DNA from: Byssothecium circinans
Lineage: Eukaryota; Ascomycota; Dothideomycetes; Pleosporales; Massarinaceae
DNA: 64,000 nucleotides
NCBI GenBank assembly: GCA_010015675.1
Contig: ML977000.1
Coordinates: 351,905-415,904, forward strand
Direction of reading: 5' to 3'
Positions within the stretch are counted from its first letter, which is position 1. Each line of letters opens with the position of its first letter. The notes under the pieces are model-generated. The model had not been told where the DNA came from. It did not search any database and was given only the letters and a program-made list of their open reading frames with translations. Positions 1 to 9,469 of this stretch are shown in pieces. A program made the translations under genes and the position numbers.

Positions 1-418
1 CGAAGTCACTGCGACCTCAGCAGGCCCGACGCCGAACCAGACAGTGCTTGAGCAAGCTTTCCGTACTACTTCCGCTCTGGGTGTTGACGTTGCGTATACC
101 GAGATTGATATCAGGATGAATACGCCTGCTACACCGGAGAAACTGGAAGTGCAGGCGCAGGCGTATCAGAGGGTTGCAGCGGCTTGCTTGGCGGTGAAGA
201 GGTGTGTTGGGATGACTGTTTGGGTATGTATTTTCCCGTTTTGTTCTTGTTAGGAATGGGTGGAAGAGACGTTGCTGATTTTTCCGTAGGGCATCTCGGA
301 CAAGTACTCCTGGATTCCAGGCGTCTTTGAGGGTGAGGGTGCGGCCAACATCTGGGATGAGCACTACTGGAAGAAGCCGGCGTATCAAGGGTTTTTGAAG
401 GGTATCGTTGGAAGATGA
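1..418 (+). CDS. GH10 endo-1,4-beta-xylanase, 3' end (5' partial)
   Basis: C-terminal part of a secreted family-10 xylanase, which cleaves internal beta-1,4 bonds of plant xylan. The frame is open from base 2. An intron at 224-289 (GTATGT...CGTAG, 66 nt) splits the gene after TGG, and the stop is TGA at 416-418. Visible family signatures are VDVAYTEIDIRM, whose Glu matches the GH10 nucleophile in the TELDIR motif, and CVGMTVWGISDKYSWIPG followed by GEGAANIWDE and KKPAYQG near the C-terminus. These complete the last strands and helices of the TIM barrel. No CBM follows the barrel, so the enzyme is single-domain on this side. The signal peptide and acid/base Glu lie outside the window. Identification is firm; the start cannot be seen. 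Confidence 0.93.
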
Positions 419-478
419 TGAATGGAGACTCCACATCTTCGGCCTCGAGAGTGAACAGAATCTTGGAAGGTTGATTGC

Positions 479-700
479 AGCGCCTCTAACCTAAGCAGCA
501 GTAACCAGTCACTATAGTATACGCTACAGTAGAGGGTATAAGTACGTTTATTTAGTACGCCTACCTATGGTAGTAGTAGGCGTAATAGATAGTATACTTA
601 GCGTTATATACTTAAAGATAATGTAAAGCACTACCAAGCGCGCTACAGTGATAGGCATAGTGATAGTAATTAACGTAAAGCACCATCGAGCGCGCCAAAC
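479..700. repeat. TA-rich RIP-like relic with an imperfect 22-bp direct repeat
   Basis: Between the xylanase stop and the next gene is a stretch dense in TA dinucleotides (tatagtatac, gtataagtac, agatagtatac), unlike the balanced flanks. Two imperfect copies of a GTAAAGCAC...GAGCGCGC-type 22-mer lie at 622-643 and 674-695, differing mainly by C/T and G/A. TA enrichment with transition differences is what repeat-induced point mutation leaves in Pezizomycotina. No open frame or terminal inverted repeat is left to name the element. This entry accounts for most of the 419-739 gap. Confidence 0.4.
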
Positions 701-739
701 CATCAAGCGGTGGAACTGTAGGCTTGGGAAACCAATTTC

Positions 740-1819
740 CTATCCATTTCCCTGGAGCTCTAAAGTGACGGCCTCGAGGTACCCCAAGCCCGATGACCCC
801 TCCGCAACTGGCTCCCGGTTCTCCGCGTCCACCCATACAAGACCGTACTTTAGGAAAATGCCCACCAGCCTCGCCGCGTCAATGCGTGCTATCTCGCAGA
901 GCGCACTAGATCCCATGGCGGCGGCAAAAGCGCTCCAAAACCCACGGCGCAGCTCGGCTGAGTTACATATCCAGCGCCAGCCAGTCGTGGTACGCTCCCC
1001 GAGCAGGCTCTCGAGTCCCTCCAACGACGTGCCAAACGGGCTAACAGTAGCGTCTTTCCAATCACAGATACCCGTAATATGGCCCGTCTTTGGGTCCACA
1101 TGAATATTATTCTCAAGCAGATCAGTATGGTTAGGCACCATTGGCCAGTCATCGACGAACAAGGTCGGAAGAGCTTGTAGTAGGCGGTCTAGCATTTTGT
1201 GGAACCGCTCGGGCAAACCCTGGTGCAACTGTACGAGATCGGCTTTATAGCTGGTGTACTTCTCGTCGCGGTCCGGAGTGGCCATTGGGGACGGCGTGTT
1301 GTGCCATGCCGCGGCGAAGAACCTGAGCACGTCGTTACTCAAATGGTTAAAGCGGCAAGGTTGCTGTCGATGGGGAACCTACTTGGCGAAGTCTTCCAGA
1401 GTGTTGCTTAAGAGGCAGCCGCCATGCGCACGTAGCTGATCTCGCGCAAGATAGACGGCGACGCCGCCGACATCGTCCATCATATAGGCATGGAGCCCGC
1501 CCAAGGTGCCACTGTCACGATGGCGCGGCACGAATCGAGACCCGTAGGCTACTTGGACGTACTGGAGGAACTCGAGGTCAAAGGCATACTCGGCGGAGCG
1601 AAACTGAATGACGATTCCAGTGTCACCGTCGACACGGTCCACGGGTACGACGGTATAGCTGGTAACGCCTTGGACAGGCGACGCACAAACAGGCCGTCCG
1701 ACAGCCTGCGTGGCCCATTGATCGCATTCGGCCCGTGTCACGTCAGCATTCTCTCGGAAAAAGTCATCGATTTGCATTCTCGATAGATTTGCAATGAGTG
1801 TCTGCATTTCCGAGGGCAT
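740..1819 (-). CDS. APH/choline-kinase-like phosphotransferase
   Basis: A 344-aa kinase-fold protein of the fungal aminoglycoside-phosphotransferase family (PF01636 type); the substrate is unknown and drug resistance should not be inferred. Exons on the minus strand are 1819-1383 and 1337-740. The 45-nt intron 1338-1382 joins ...EDFA to NNDVLRFF in frame. The Brenner-type loop is HTDLLENN, with catalytic Asp about residue 218 and metal-binding Asn about 223. The second metal Asp lies in GICDWKDAT (about 238). The N-lobe VIQFRS motif has Gln where a Lys is expected, which I also recall from fungal relatives. I chose the start at MPSEMQTL. An in-frame ATG at 1954 would add a 45-residue unconserved-looking leader. 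It is divergent from the SET gene. Confidence 0.82.
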
Positions 1820-3075
1820 CTTGGTGGTTGACTGCGAGTGTCGGACGGGATGACAGTGGGGAGTAAGAAGAAGGCACTGCAAAACAGTCAGGTGTCCATC
1901 AAGAGGACGGAGGAGAAAGGGAGGAATCTTTGAGAGGCGAACTCGTCTCGTCATATAAGGGAGTGATCAGTAGGTGCGGTGGAAGATGAGAATAGACCTG
2001 GCACGCCCTATGAGGAGGTTGATATCTGGCCCAAGAAGGCGACCCACAAGGTCATTGTCACCGAGAGCGCCAGCAGCAGCAACAGCTCCGCCCTCTCGCC
2101 CGCTACGCCCCCGATGGTGCTCTAAGAACCCGCCCACCTGCCCCTTTTCTTTTGTCCGGTTGTGCGGGGTGCTCTTTTCCGTTTGTCTAAAGCTGCGGAA
2201 ATTCAGAGCTGGTTTTGAGGTGGTGCAGGAATACCGCCGGAAAGAAAACAAAAGAAAAGAAAAGTGTTCTGACACGTGCTGATAAGTAGCTAACTGTTTA
2301 CTTCTTACTTTCTTTAACGCAAATCGCCGCCAAGCGCGCCACACACTACCGATACTTTTGCCAAGCCTTTAAGCTACGTTAGAACTAGCGCACCTTAGCT
2401 CGCTCACTTCACGTCTTCTCCAATGTCAATTGTTTTCTTTCATCCCAACTACCTTTGAACCACATTCATCTCGTCTTTTCTATCCATACAATAGTAATAA
2501 CTGGAATTATACATGATCCGCAATTCTCAATCATGGCGTGAGGGCGGCTGTTCACTTTCACGATGCTTTAAAAGCCGGCGTACAAGATTTGCCTGTCATT
2601 CTAAGCATGCGCTCTGGGAAGCTCTCAACGCACAGAATAGGAGAAAGAGATATGGTGACCCTGCATATAAAGAAGTGGAAAATTGCTGGTAGAAAGATTA
2701 CCGAAACCGAGCTCTGTACAGGGCCGCGTAACCATCTTAGATCCGTTACCCCAAGTTGGGAATCGACTTCCAGCCGGCCGTCGATGCTCAATGGCCCTCG
2801 ATTCTTGATCGCCTGACCCTCACACATTGGCGGCTGGGTCGTAGAGATGTCTTAACTTGAGCAGCGTAACTCTGCGTAAAACTGGATCCTACAGATCACG
2901 CACAAGGAATCGCAAAGCGCCGGAAGAGCATAGTTTGTTCTCACAACCTTTCCCTCGTTTGCAATTGACCTGAGCCACAGTCTGCTTACATAACCGCTAA
3001 TCAGATTTTACCAAATATCTACGAAAGTCCCTCCTCTTCGCCGCTGAACGTAGCAAGAATACTACTAACGCATTC
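1820..3075. other. Divergent intergenic region, APH-like / SET gene
   Basis: About 1.2 kb holding the 5' regions of two divergent genes. It contains a CT-rich leader (2395-2480) and open frames with no recognisable protein character. I see no RNA gene or repeat. Confidence 0.5.
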
Positions 3076-4746
3076 ATGGCAGTCCCGGGGCCCACGCTCG
3101 ACACGGCTGACACTTTCGAACGCTCCCTAATTCCGCGAGACTTTCCCGATGATTCTAGCTGGCACCGACTTTACAAACTGAAGGCGGCGGAACTCGCTAC
3201 CCCACCCTCGTTCCACCGGCTCACTGCCAACCAGCAACAAGAGAAAGAACGGCTCATCCGCTCCCTCCACGAACGCATCTTCTTTGTCCTGGATGTCTAC
3301 GGCTACCCCGCGAAGATTCGCATACCTGCGGTGTACGAAGCGCAAGTCGGCCATGAACACCTCTTCTTTCGGCAGGACTGGGCGGGGTTGCCCAAGCCCC
3401 ACGGACTGCGGGGTATCAAGTGGCCGCCTAAGACAGCAGACGCCCTTATGCGCGCGGACGGTTTAGAGCCGTGTTTGGGATGTCAGATGGCTCATGATCT
3501 CACGATTGACGATGCTACGGCGAAGTATTGTGCGCAGCTTGGCGTTGGTGACAAGATCAGGTTCACATATAAAGATGAAAACGAGTGGGCTGCAACGGTG
3601 GTACGAAACTCTCAGGATATGGAGGCATTGGCATGCAAGGTGCGAAACCCCGCGGGCCCGGCTGACGATGTGGTTACATTCAAGTGTCCCTACTGGAGTG
3701 TCACTATACCTCAGGAGCATCTGCCTGCCACGGAAGAGACGGAAGAGAAGGAAGAGGAAGAGATGGAGTGTGGATGTGACGTTGAGCTTTGGCGTGAAGA
3801 GGCAAGGTTCTGGCACGAGAGTTTGATGATCAAGCTTGACATCGACAACTCGGCGGACGTAATTAAGTTTGATTCAAGCAACACGACGGATAAAGTGAAC
3901 CAAGGCATCCGCAGCACATCAAACTACTCCAAGGCCGCCATTGCGAATATGGAGACTTCTGATGCTATACCTAACAAAGGCCTGACGTATCTCTCGTTGA
4001 TGACCTGGGAGCGTGCGTCAAAGTATATTCAGGACAACGGTCTACCTAAGGACGAGGGCCTAGTGCAGTACAGGGACAAGCTAGCCCAGAATCACTGGCG
4101 CAGCCTGAAAGTGGAAGAAGTTACCATCGAAAAAACCGGTCAAGGCCACATCGGCCTCTTCACTATAATCTACATTCCTGCTAACCGTCCCATCGGCGAG
4201 AGCATTGGCGTCCTCAAACCCAACCTCTCATACTATGAGAACGTCCCCGCTTCACACCGGTCAACTCTTCCGTCGGACCCGGTTGATCGAGTACGGTATG
4301 TGCTCGATGCACCGATCGGTTGGCTGCCACTAGACGAAGAGAACGAGCAGCCACCGAAGGAAGCTGACGAGATAACAGAAGTAGATGAACCTATGAGCGA
4401 TGACACTCCTGACGATGCTTCCATGCCCGATGCCAACACCGAAGACAACGCCACTACGCTCGATGCCGACATCGATATCAACACCAATGGGGAGAAGCCG
4501 TACAGCCCCATCCATTGCTACATTGACAATCATGCTTATGGCAACTATACTCGGTTCATTCGCCACTCGTGCAACCCGAACCTTGAACAGCGTATAGTAC
4601 GTTTTGGTAACGTCCGCATGTTCGTCTTCTTCACCAAGCGGGCGATTTGGCCAGGGGAACAGTTGACGCAGAATTTCGGTACTGAGTTGGCAGAGGCATT
4701 GGGAGGATGTAAGTGTGGGGAGGAGAACTGTGTCATGCCGGCATGA
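3076..4746 (+). CDS. SET-domain protein with post-SET cysteines
   Basis: An intronless 556-aa protein likely to be a protein-lysine methyltransferase using S-adenosylmethionine. The SET domain runs from about residue 345 to the C-terminus. It starts with the KTGQGHIGLF segment (family GxG region) and is interrupted by an acidic insert at about 422-460 (PPKEADEITEVDEPMSDD...). It contains the RFIRHSCNPN motif (about 493-502), equivalent to NHSC/NHxCxPN, which forms the SAM-binding pseudoknot. A GEQLTQNFG segment follows, then a CxCxxxxC post-SET cluster (CKCGEENC) beside the terminus. The N-terminal 330 residues hold a helical start and a CxxC (CLGC) but no domain I can name; an E-rich run sits near 222-230. 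The histone or non-histone target cannot be assigned. The ATG at 3076 is the first in frame and is preceded by typical leader sequence. Confidence 0.87.
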   Translation: MAVPGPTLDTADTFERSLIPRDFPDDSSWHRLYKLKAAELATPPSFHRLTANQQQEKERLIRSLHERIFFVLDVYGYPAKIRIPAVYEAQVGHEHLFFRQDWAGLPKPHGLRGIKWPPKTADALMRADGLEPCLGCQMAHDLTIDDATAKYCAQLGVGDKIRFTYKDENEWAATVVRNSQDMEALACKVRNPAGPADDVVTFKCPYWSVTIPQEHLPATEETEEKEEEEMECGCDVELWREEARFWHESLMIKLDIDNSADVIKFDSSNTTDKVNQGIRSTSNYSKAAIANMETSDAIPNKGLTYLSLMTWERASKYIQDNGLPKDEGLVQYRDKLAQNHWRSLKVEEVTIEKTGQGHIGLFTIIYIPANRPIGESIGVLKPNLSYYENVPASHRSTLPSDPVDRVRYVLDAPIGWLPLDEENEQPPKEADEITEVDEPMSDDTPDDASMPDANTEDNATTLDADIDINTNGEKPYSPIHCYIDNHAYGNYTRFIRHSCNPNLEQRIVRFGNVRMFVFFTKRAIWPGEQLTQNFGTELAEALGGCKCGEENCVMPA

Positions 4747-5788
4747 AAGACGCCAGCTGTTTGGAGAAGACTGTGAGCGTGTCTTTGGCTCGATTGTGGG
4801 TTGGTCATACCAGTGGAAGATTTGGCTCTCGCGTTCTCAAAAAGCTCAGCAGTAGCACTTCTTCGTAAAGCCAAGGTATCTCAGAAACAGTATTTAGCAT
4901 GAGAATATTTGTGAAAGCCAACAAGACGTCGGACATTCGTGCATAGAGCGCTGAATGAGGTGCAGATTGCTTCAGCACCGTAGATAGACGGCGGTTCGCG
5001 TATGCACCGCGCGATGAAACGGGCACCGCAGCTCGACAACTGCACTATTGTCGTCACTTTGCCCATGAATCGTTCCAATACCCTTTTCTACTGGACAATG
5101 GCACTCTCCACCCCGCACAGTACTGGTACGCTCAATCACAGGCCCTGAAACGCCCCAGCCCCTACAGACGCAAGGCACATCGCCTTAGCACGTCTGCAAA
5201 CCGACGTTCACCTTTCGCATCTCTCACGCGTTGAGTGGCGCACGTCGTGCATGCCCCCAAGATCGCACAGAACCAATGATGGGTACCGCATTGATTGGCC
5301 ATCGCGTAGAAACAGGCCGAGAGATGCTTGCGGGTAGTTCGCGAGCGTGAATCCCGGCGTAGGGTGGGGAAAAGGGACGCGAAGATGCGCGAGGAGCAAG
5401 ACACGCTAGACGGATACGGACACGCGTTGATCGGACGTATAGTGTCCGTTGCGCCCCCCGTGAGATTGTTCGTTTCTTTCTCTATCCGCTTTGCTCGACA
5501 CTTTGCCTCTCGCTATCCTTCTTGCATTCTGTTCAGATCCGTTTGTTGTAGAGAACGAGAAGTGTGATTGAACAGTGCAATTGGAGAAAAGGATCGGCGA
5601 AGCGTTGCTACGACGACTGCAGCAAGAACACGACCGCGTTCGAAAGTCCAGCACCCCACTATCTTACACAACTCGCCTCCAATACACTCCAACTCAACCC
5701 CGGAGTTGCGTTGTCATCGTCTCCCGGCACGACACCTACGTGTCAATTACCTTCCGTCCGCTCCTTCACCAACCCAATACTCTCCGCT
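4747..5788. promoter_or_regulatory. Intergenic region upstream of the KEN-box gene, with an MCB (ACGCGT) element
   Basis: About 1 kb between the SET gene stop and the KEN-box gene ATG. One MluI cell-cycle box (ACGCGT) is at 5422-5427, and another lies inside the first intron of the downstream gene at 5918-5923. MCB is the site read by MBF-type (Mbp1/Swi6) G1/S factors in fungi. No convincing coding frame is present. Confidence 0.4.
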
Positions 5789-7147
5789 ATGGCCCTCTCT
5801 ACGCGCCAGCCCTTCGGCGAGATCAGCACACCGCGTCTCCAAGCCCTCCAAAGTGCAAAGAACCGGCAAAATGGTAAGCTTTCAAACCGCAATTATTCCC
5901 ATAGAACCATGAATTAAACGCGTAATTCCATAGCCACGACACCAACATCCCCATTCTCCTCACCGCTAAAACCCACACCCACCCCATCCACCGGAAAACG
6001 CCGCGCATCCGCTATCTTCGACGACACCCTCGACTCGGAAAACATCGACCCCAGTCTCTTCAACTCCCCCACCAAAAAGTCAAAGACCAGCTCCTCCTCC
6101 AATGATGCAGGATTCATTAAGCCCGCCAAATTCTCCCTCATATCCACTCCCTCCACCTACAACAGCCCAGCGCTCACGGCAAGCCCCTCCATCCCATCAG
6201 TCCGCAAGTCGCTATCCTCCACTTCCTCTACGCCCATCAGCCACAGCCGCGGATCCCCCAAGAACAAACGCATCGGTCTCCTATCCAAGCGCCGCGCCTC
6301 CAGCTCGCCATTCCGACGCGTAGACCCACCCTCGTTCTCTACCCAGAGCAGTCCCGCCGGCCTCCCGTTCTCCATCGATGCAGCACTCAGCGGCACGATC
6401 CCAAACTACACGCCCAAATCCACCGTACCGACACCGGCAGCAGCCCCAATCACGCCAACGCTGAACCATGAAGCCACGTCAATCGAGGACTCGATGCCCA
6501 AGGGCTGGTTCTTCGAGATCCACGAGGATACGCCTGAGCAGGAAGCCGCGAATCTAATGGAGCATTCCGCATCCGTACTCGACATCAGCTCCGACGACGA
6601 TTTCGAAACGAAGCAGCTCAATGAGGACCGGGGGAAGGAGAACGTGCCGCCGCCCGAGTGGGCTATGGCGCAGCCTCGCACCCATACTGCCGCTGCCTCT
6701 TCCGATGTCATGATGACTGGTGAGCACAACGCTGCTCCGGTCGAGCAGCACGTCAAGCTCCCTCGTCTACGAAAAATCGCGCAAGACGCCATGGACGAGG
6801 ACCGCAAGCCGCTTGGAGACCTCCTGACTACCGAGTTCTATGGCGAAGGATGCGATGCGTCGAGCTATGTCACCGTTGACCCGGGGCTGGAGAGACCGAG
6901 TGCGTTGTCCAAGGAGTTCGACTTTAGTTGCCCGTCGCCCGAGAAGGAGAATGTTGAGGTGCCTGTCGAGACCGTTGTGGAAGACGTCGTTGAAGCTAAA
7001 GCTGTTGAGGAAGAAGCGATACAGGTCTTCACTGACGAGCCTGCCGTTGCCGTCGCCGTTGCCGTCGCTCAAGAGGAAGTCGCTCCTGTTGTCGCGGAGA
7101 CTGCTTCAGCTTCAGAACCTGAGGCCATCTCTAACGAGACGCCTTGA
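5789..7147 (+). CDS. Fungal disordered protein with two KEN boxes (putative cell-cycle protein)
   Basis: A 432-aa protein from exons 5789-5873 and 5934-7147. The 60-nt intron, with GTAAGC donor, splits an Ala codon. It has no enzyme domain I recognise. In order it shows a short N-terminal MALSTRQPFGEISTPRLQALQ segment, a basic Ser/Pro-rich part (residues about 30-190) with SPFSSP, GKRRASAIFDD and SPTKKSK motifs, a compact segment MPKGWFFEIHEDTPEQE followed by an acidic SSDDD, and an acidic C-terminal third. KEN tripeptides are at residues 263-265 (GKENVPP) and 366-368 (PEKENVE). KEN boxes recruit Cdh1-APC/C, so cell-cycle-regulated degradation is inferred. It could be a securin- or CDK-inhibitor-like regulator, but this is not shown by homology. 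The start is the first ATG of the conserved frame. Confidence 0.75.
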
Positions 7148-8214
7148 TCGATGTGTGTGCCTTGAACAAGTATCATCGCACCTTTCACGATTCACCTCCA
7201 CGCCTGTCACGAAATATACGATGATGACGGATCTGAACAGCGACCTTAACGCTTTCTAACTACACGTTTCTACCTAATCCCTCTTTTTCAGCAAATATGT
7301 GTAGGATACCAGGACCGGATTTTCCCGAGGTTTAATTCTGGCGTCTCCGGTGCTTGGTTCTGGCTCTTGGGTTTCACGCCTGGCGTTCTGTGGTGTTGAG
7401 TTGTTTTTGATACCTTTTTTCTGGGATATTGTCTGTTTAGTTGTCTTGTCTTGTCTTGCAATACATTGCGTTGAATTCACAACTACCACTGCTCTGATTG
7501 TTTGTTGTGATACTTCTTGTGCTTTGGTGCGGGGCGGAACAATAACAGCAACATTAATCTACATTGAACGCGTGATGAAACAAAACACACGGCTGGCTCT
7601 AGAACAACAGCGCCTAGAGCAGCATCGCAGCGCTTAGACGACGCATTCGCCGAAGAGGTACGGAGGTCGTGGGCTCGGCCGAAGTGGTGGCGAAATCGTT
7701 CACGAAGGTTGCTAACAAGGACGCGAAGGCGGCCGCGATGAGACGTGCCACGAGCGCGGAATAGTCGTGAAAGCGGTCATGTCTACGCGTAGTGGACGTA
7801 AAAGAGGTCGCATGCTCTGATGGAGCCTAAGCGCTTTCACCAGTTCGCCCATAGTAGTAGTATTCATGCTAAGAGACGGCATATAGTCGCACTGCATTTC
7901 TTCCAACCTAGTAGGTTAGACCTGTAATACGCCGTTGGGTATCGAGTGGACAAGAACTGGCGATGGATAGCTTGGCACGATATACTGAGTGAGTCCTCCG
8001 GGATGAGCCTGCTTCAAGATGGTAGGCCACAATGCCAGAAGAACTTCGTACACGATAGCCTCACGAGCCCGACTACGCGGGATGTTGGCGGTTGGAATAT
8101 CATGCTTGCAGCGAAAACACCTTCGCAGAATCCTATCAGAAAATTTTCTATACCCAAACATATCTTCCGAGCCTGGACTTGCGCCATCGAACGCCAACCC
8201 CTCAACCCACACCC
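7148..8214. other. Convergent intergenic region
   Basis: About 1.07 kb between the convergent KEN-box and SPC3 genes. It contains T-rich 3'-UTR-like sequence (7260-7450) and a stop-interrupted stretch at 7560-7910 with weak coding-like character but no recognisable match. No RNA gene is seen. Confidence 0.4.
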
Positions 8215-9066
8215 TCACACATTCATCCTAATGGGCTGCTCCCCACCAGCCTCCAGCCTATGCCCCTCCTTCCCCTTCTCCGTCGACGTATCAACCTTCT
8301 TCTTCGCCCCGATAGCCGGGAAAGTAAACGTCTCGCTCTTCCCCCCCTCCAGCCCCTTCCACATACCCAAATCCCTCCAATTAGTCCACAACTGCGCGCC
8401 GACCCACGGCTGCACATTCCACCCCAGCTCCAACCGAACATCCGTCCTGTTCTGCAGCTTGCCTGTGATATCCGTGATCTGGTATTTCGGGCGCTGGTTC
8501 GTGAGCTTGATGACGCCGCGTGGGTAGGGTGACGCGGGTTCTTCTCCTTTCTTGGGCTTGGGTTTGCGAGCGGTTTTGGAGGACTTGGGAGAAGGGTGGA
8601 TGTATTGGTTTTGGTGCCAGGGGGTGGCTGCGCCGGGGAGGATGGCGTCCCAGATTACGGCTTCGGAGGGGGGTTCGTTGGGTTTGGGGGAGGCGTACAC
8701 GACTTTTAGGTAGAGGAAGACTTGTTTGGTGTTCCAGTTGAAGAGGGTGCTTAGGTCTGCGGAGAGTTAGCGGCTGTGTTTACATGGTTTATTCTCTTCA
8801 ACGTGTCTGGACCCCGGTGGTCCTCCGCTTGGAGGGTTGTGGGACGTGCCTGCATCCAAATCGAATTTTACATGCGCATACTCATCCTTCTTGTAGCTGT
8901 AGTAATGTGGTCGTCCTCTCACTACTTGGACGTTGCTCAAAGAGACTGTTGCCGAAGGTGTCTGCGGATGTATGAAAGTTGAAAGCGCGATGACTGCCGC
9001 GACCGAGAAAGCTACTGTTGTGAAGAAGCCGAACACATTTTGTATGCGCACTAATGTCGAATGCAT
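8215..9066 (-). CDS. SPC3: Signal peptidase complex subunit 3 (SPC22/23 type)
   Basis: A 252-aa type II ER membrane subunit of the signal peptidase complex, which supports cleavage of signal peptides from secretory proteins. Exons on the minus strand are 9066-8850 and 8756-8215. Residues about 12-32 form the single membrane anchor (FFTTVAFSVAAVIALSTFI). The luminal domain carries the family block VKFDLDADLSTLFNWNTKQVFLYL, which is rebuilt only if the 93-nt intron 8757-8849 uses a GC donor (AG|GCACGT ... CCGCAG). The nearby GT would shift the frame. The SPC22 fold continues through the AVIWDAIL and YQITDITGKLQNRTDVRLELGWNVQPWVG-like segment. The C-terminal 50 residues are a low-complexity Lys/Gly-rich extension beyond the usual family length. 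Confidence 0.93.
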
Positions 9067-9469
9067 TTTGACGGACTAATCGTAAAGGTGCCCAGGTCGA
9101 GGGGCGAGAAAAGAGAATTGTCAAAGTATAATAACACGTTTACCGGACGTGGAGCTTGGACCATGATTCAGCTCTATGGCTCCGTCAGTGTGGGGCTTGG
9201 CAGGGTCGAGTTCTTGAAGGCATGAATAACTTCACTACAAAGGGGAAGTATTATGATGGGAGAACAAAGATTTGAGGTGCATTGCTATTCCATTAAAATA
9301 CCCCTCGACAGCTGATACTAATTACCACGCTTTGAAAGACACATCCACCGTATTATACCTGTATAGCATACTTGTCATTCATATGAGAGCTATCTACAAT
9401 AATAGCTCTTCGGCATGTCCAGTCGAACCCGCCTCAATATGCAAATGCCCGCGAACTACCTGACCAAAT
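9067..9469. other. Intergenic region between XRN1 and SPC3
   Basis: About 400 bp holding the SPC3 5' region and XRN1 3' region on the minus strand. It is AT-richer than the flanks. No gene is seen. Confidence 0.5.

Noticed and set aside
740..1819. Reading the APH-like gene as an antibiotic-resistance gene
   Set aside because: Fungal APH-fold proteins are numerous with unknown or small-metabolite substrates; nothing here indicates aminoglycosides.
7560..7910. Possible decayed transposase end (Gln/Arg/Glu-rich frame near 7560-7640)
   Set aside because: Only about 25 suggestive residues, immediately followed by stops; no inverted repeats or second copy in the window.
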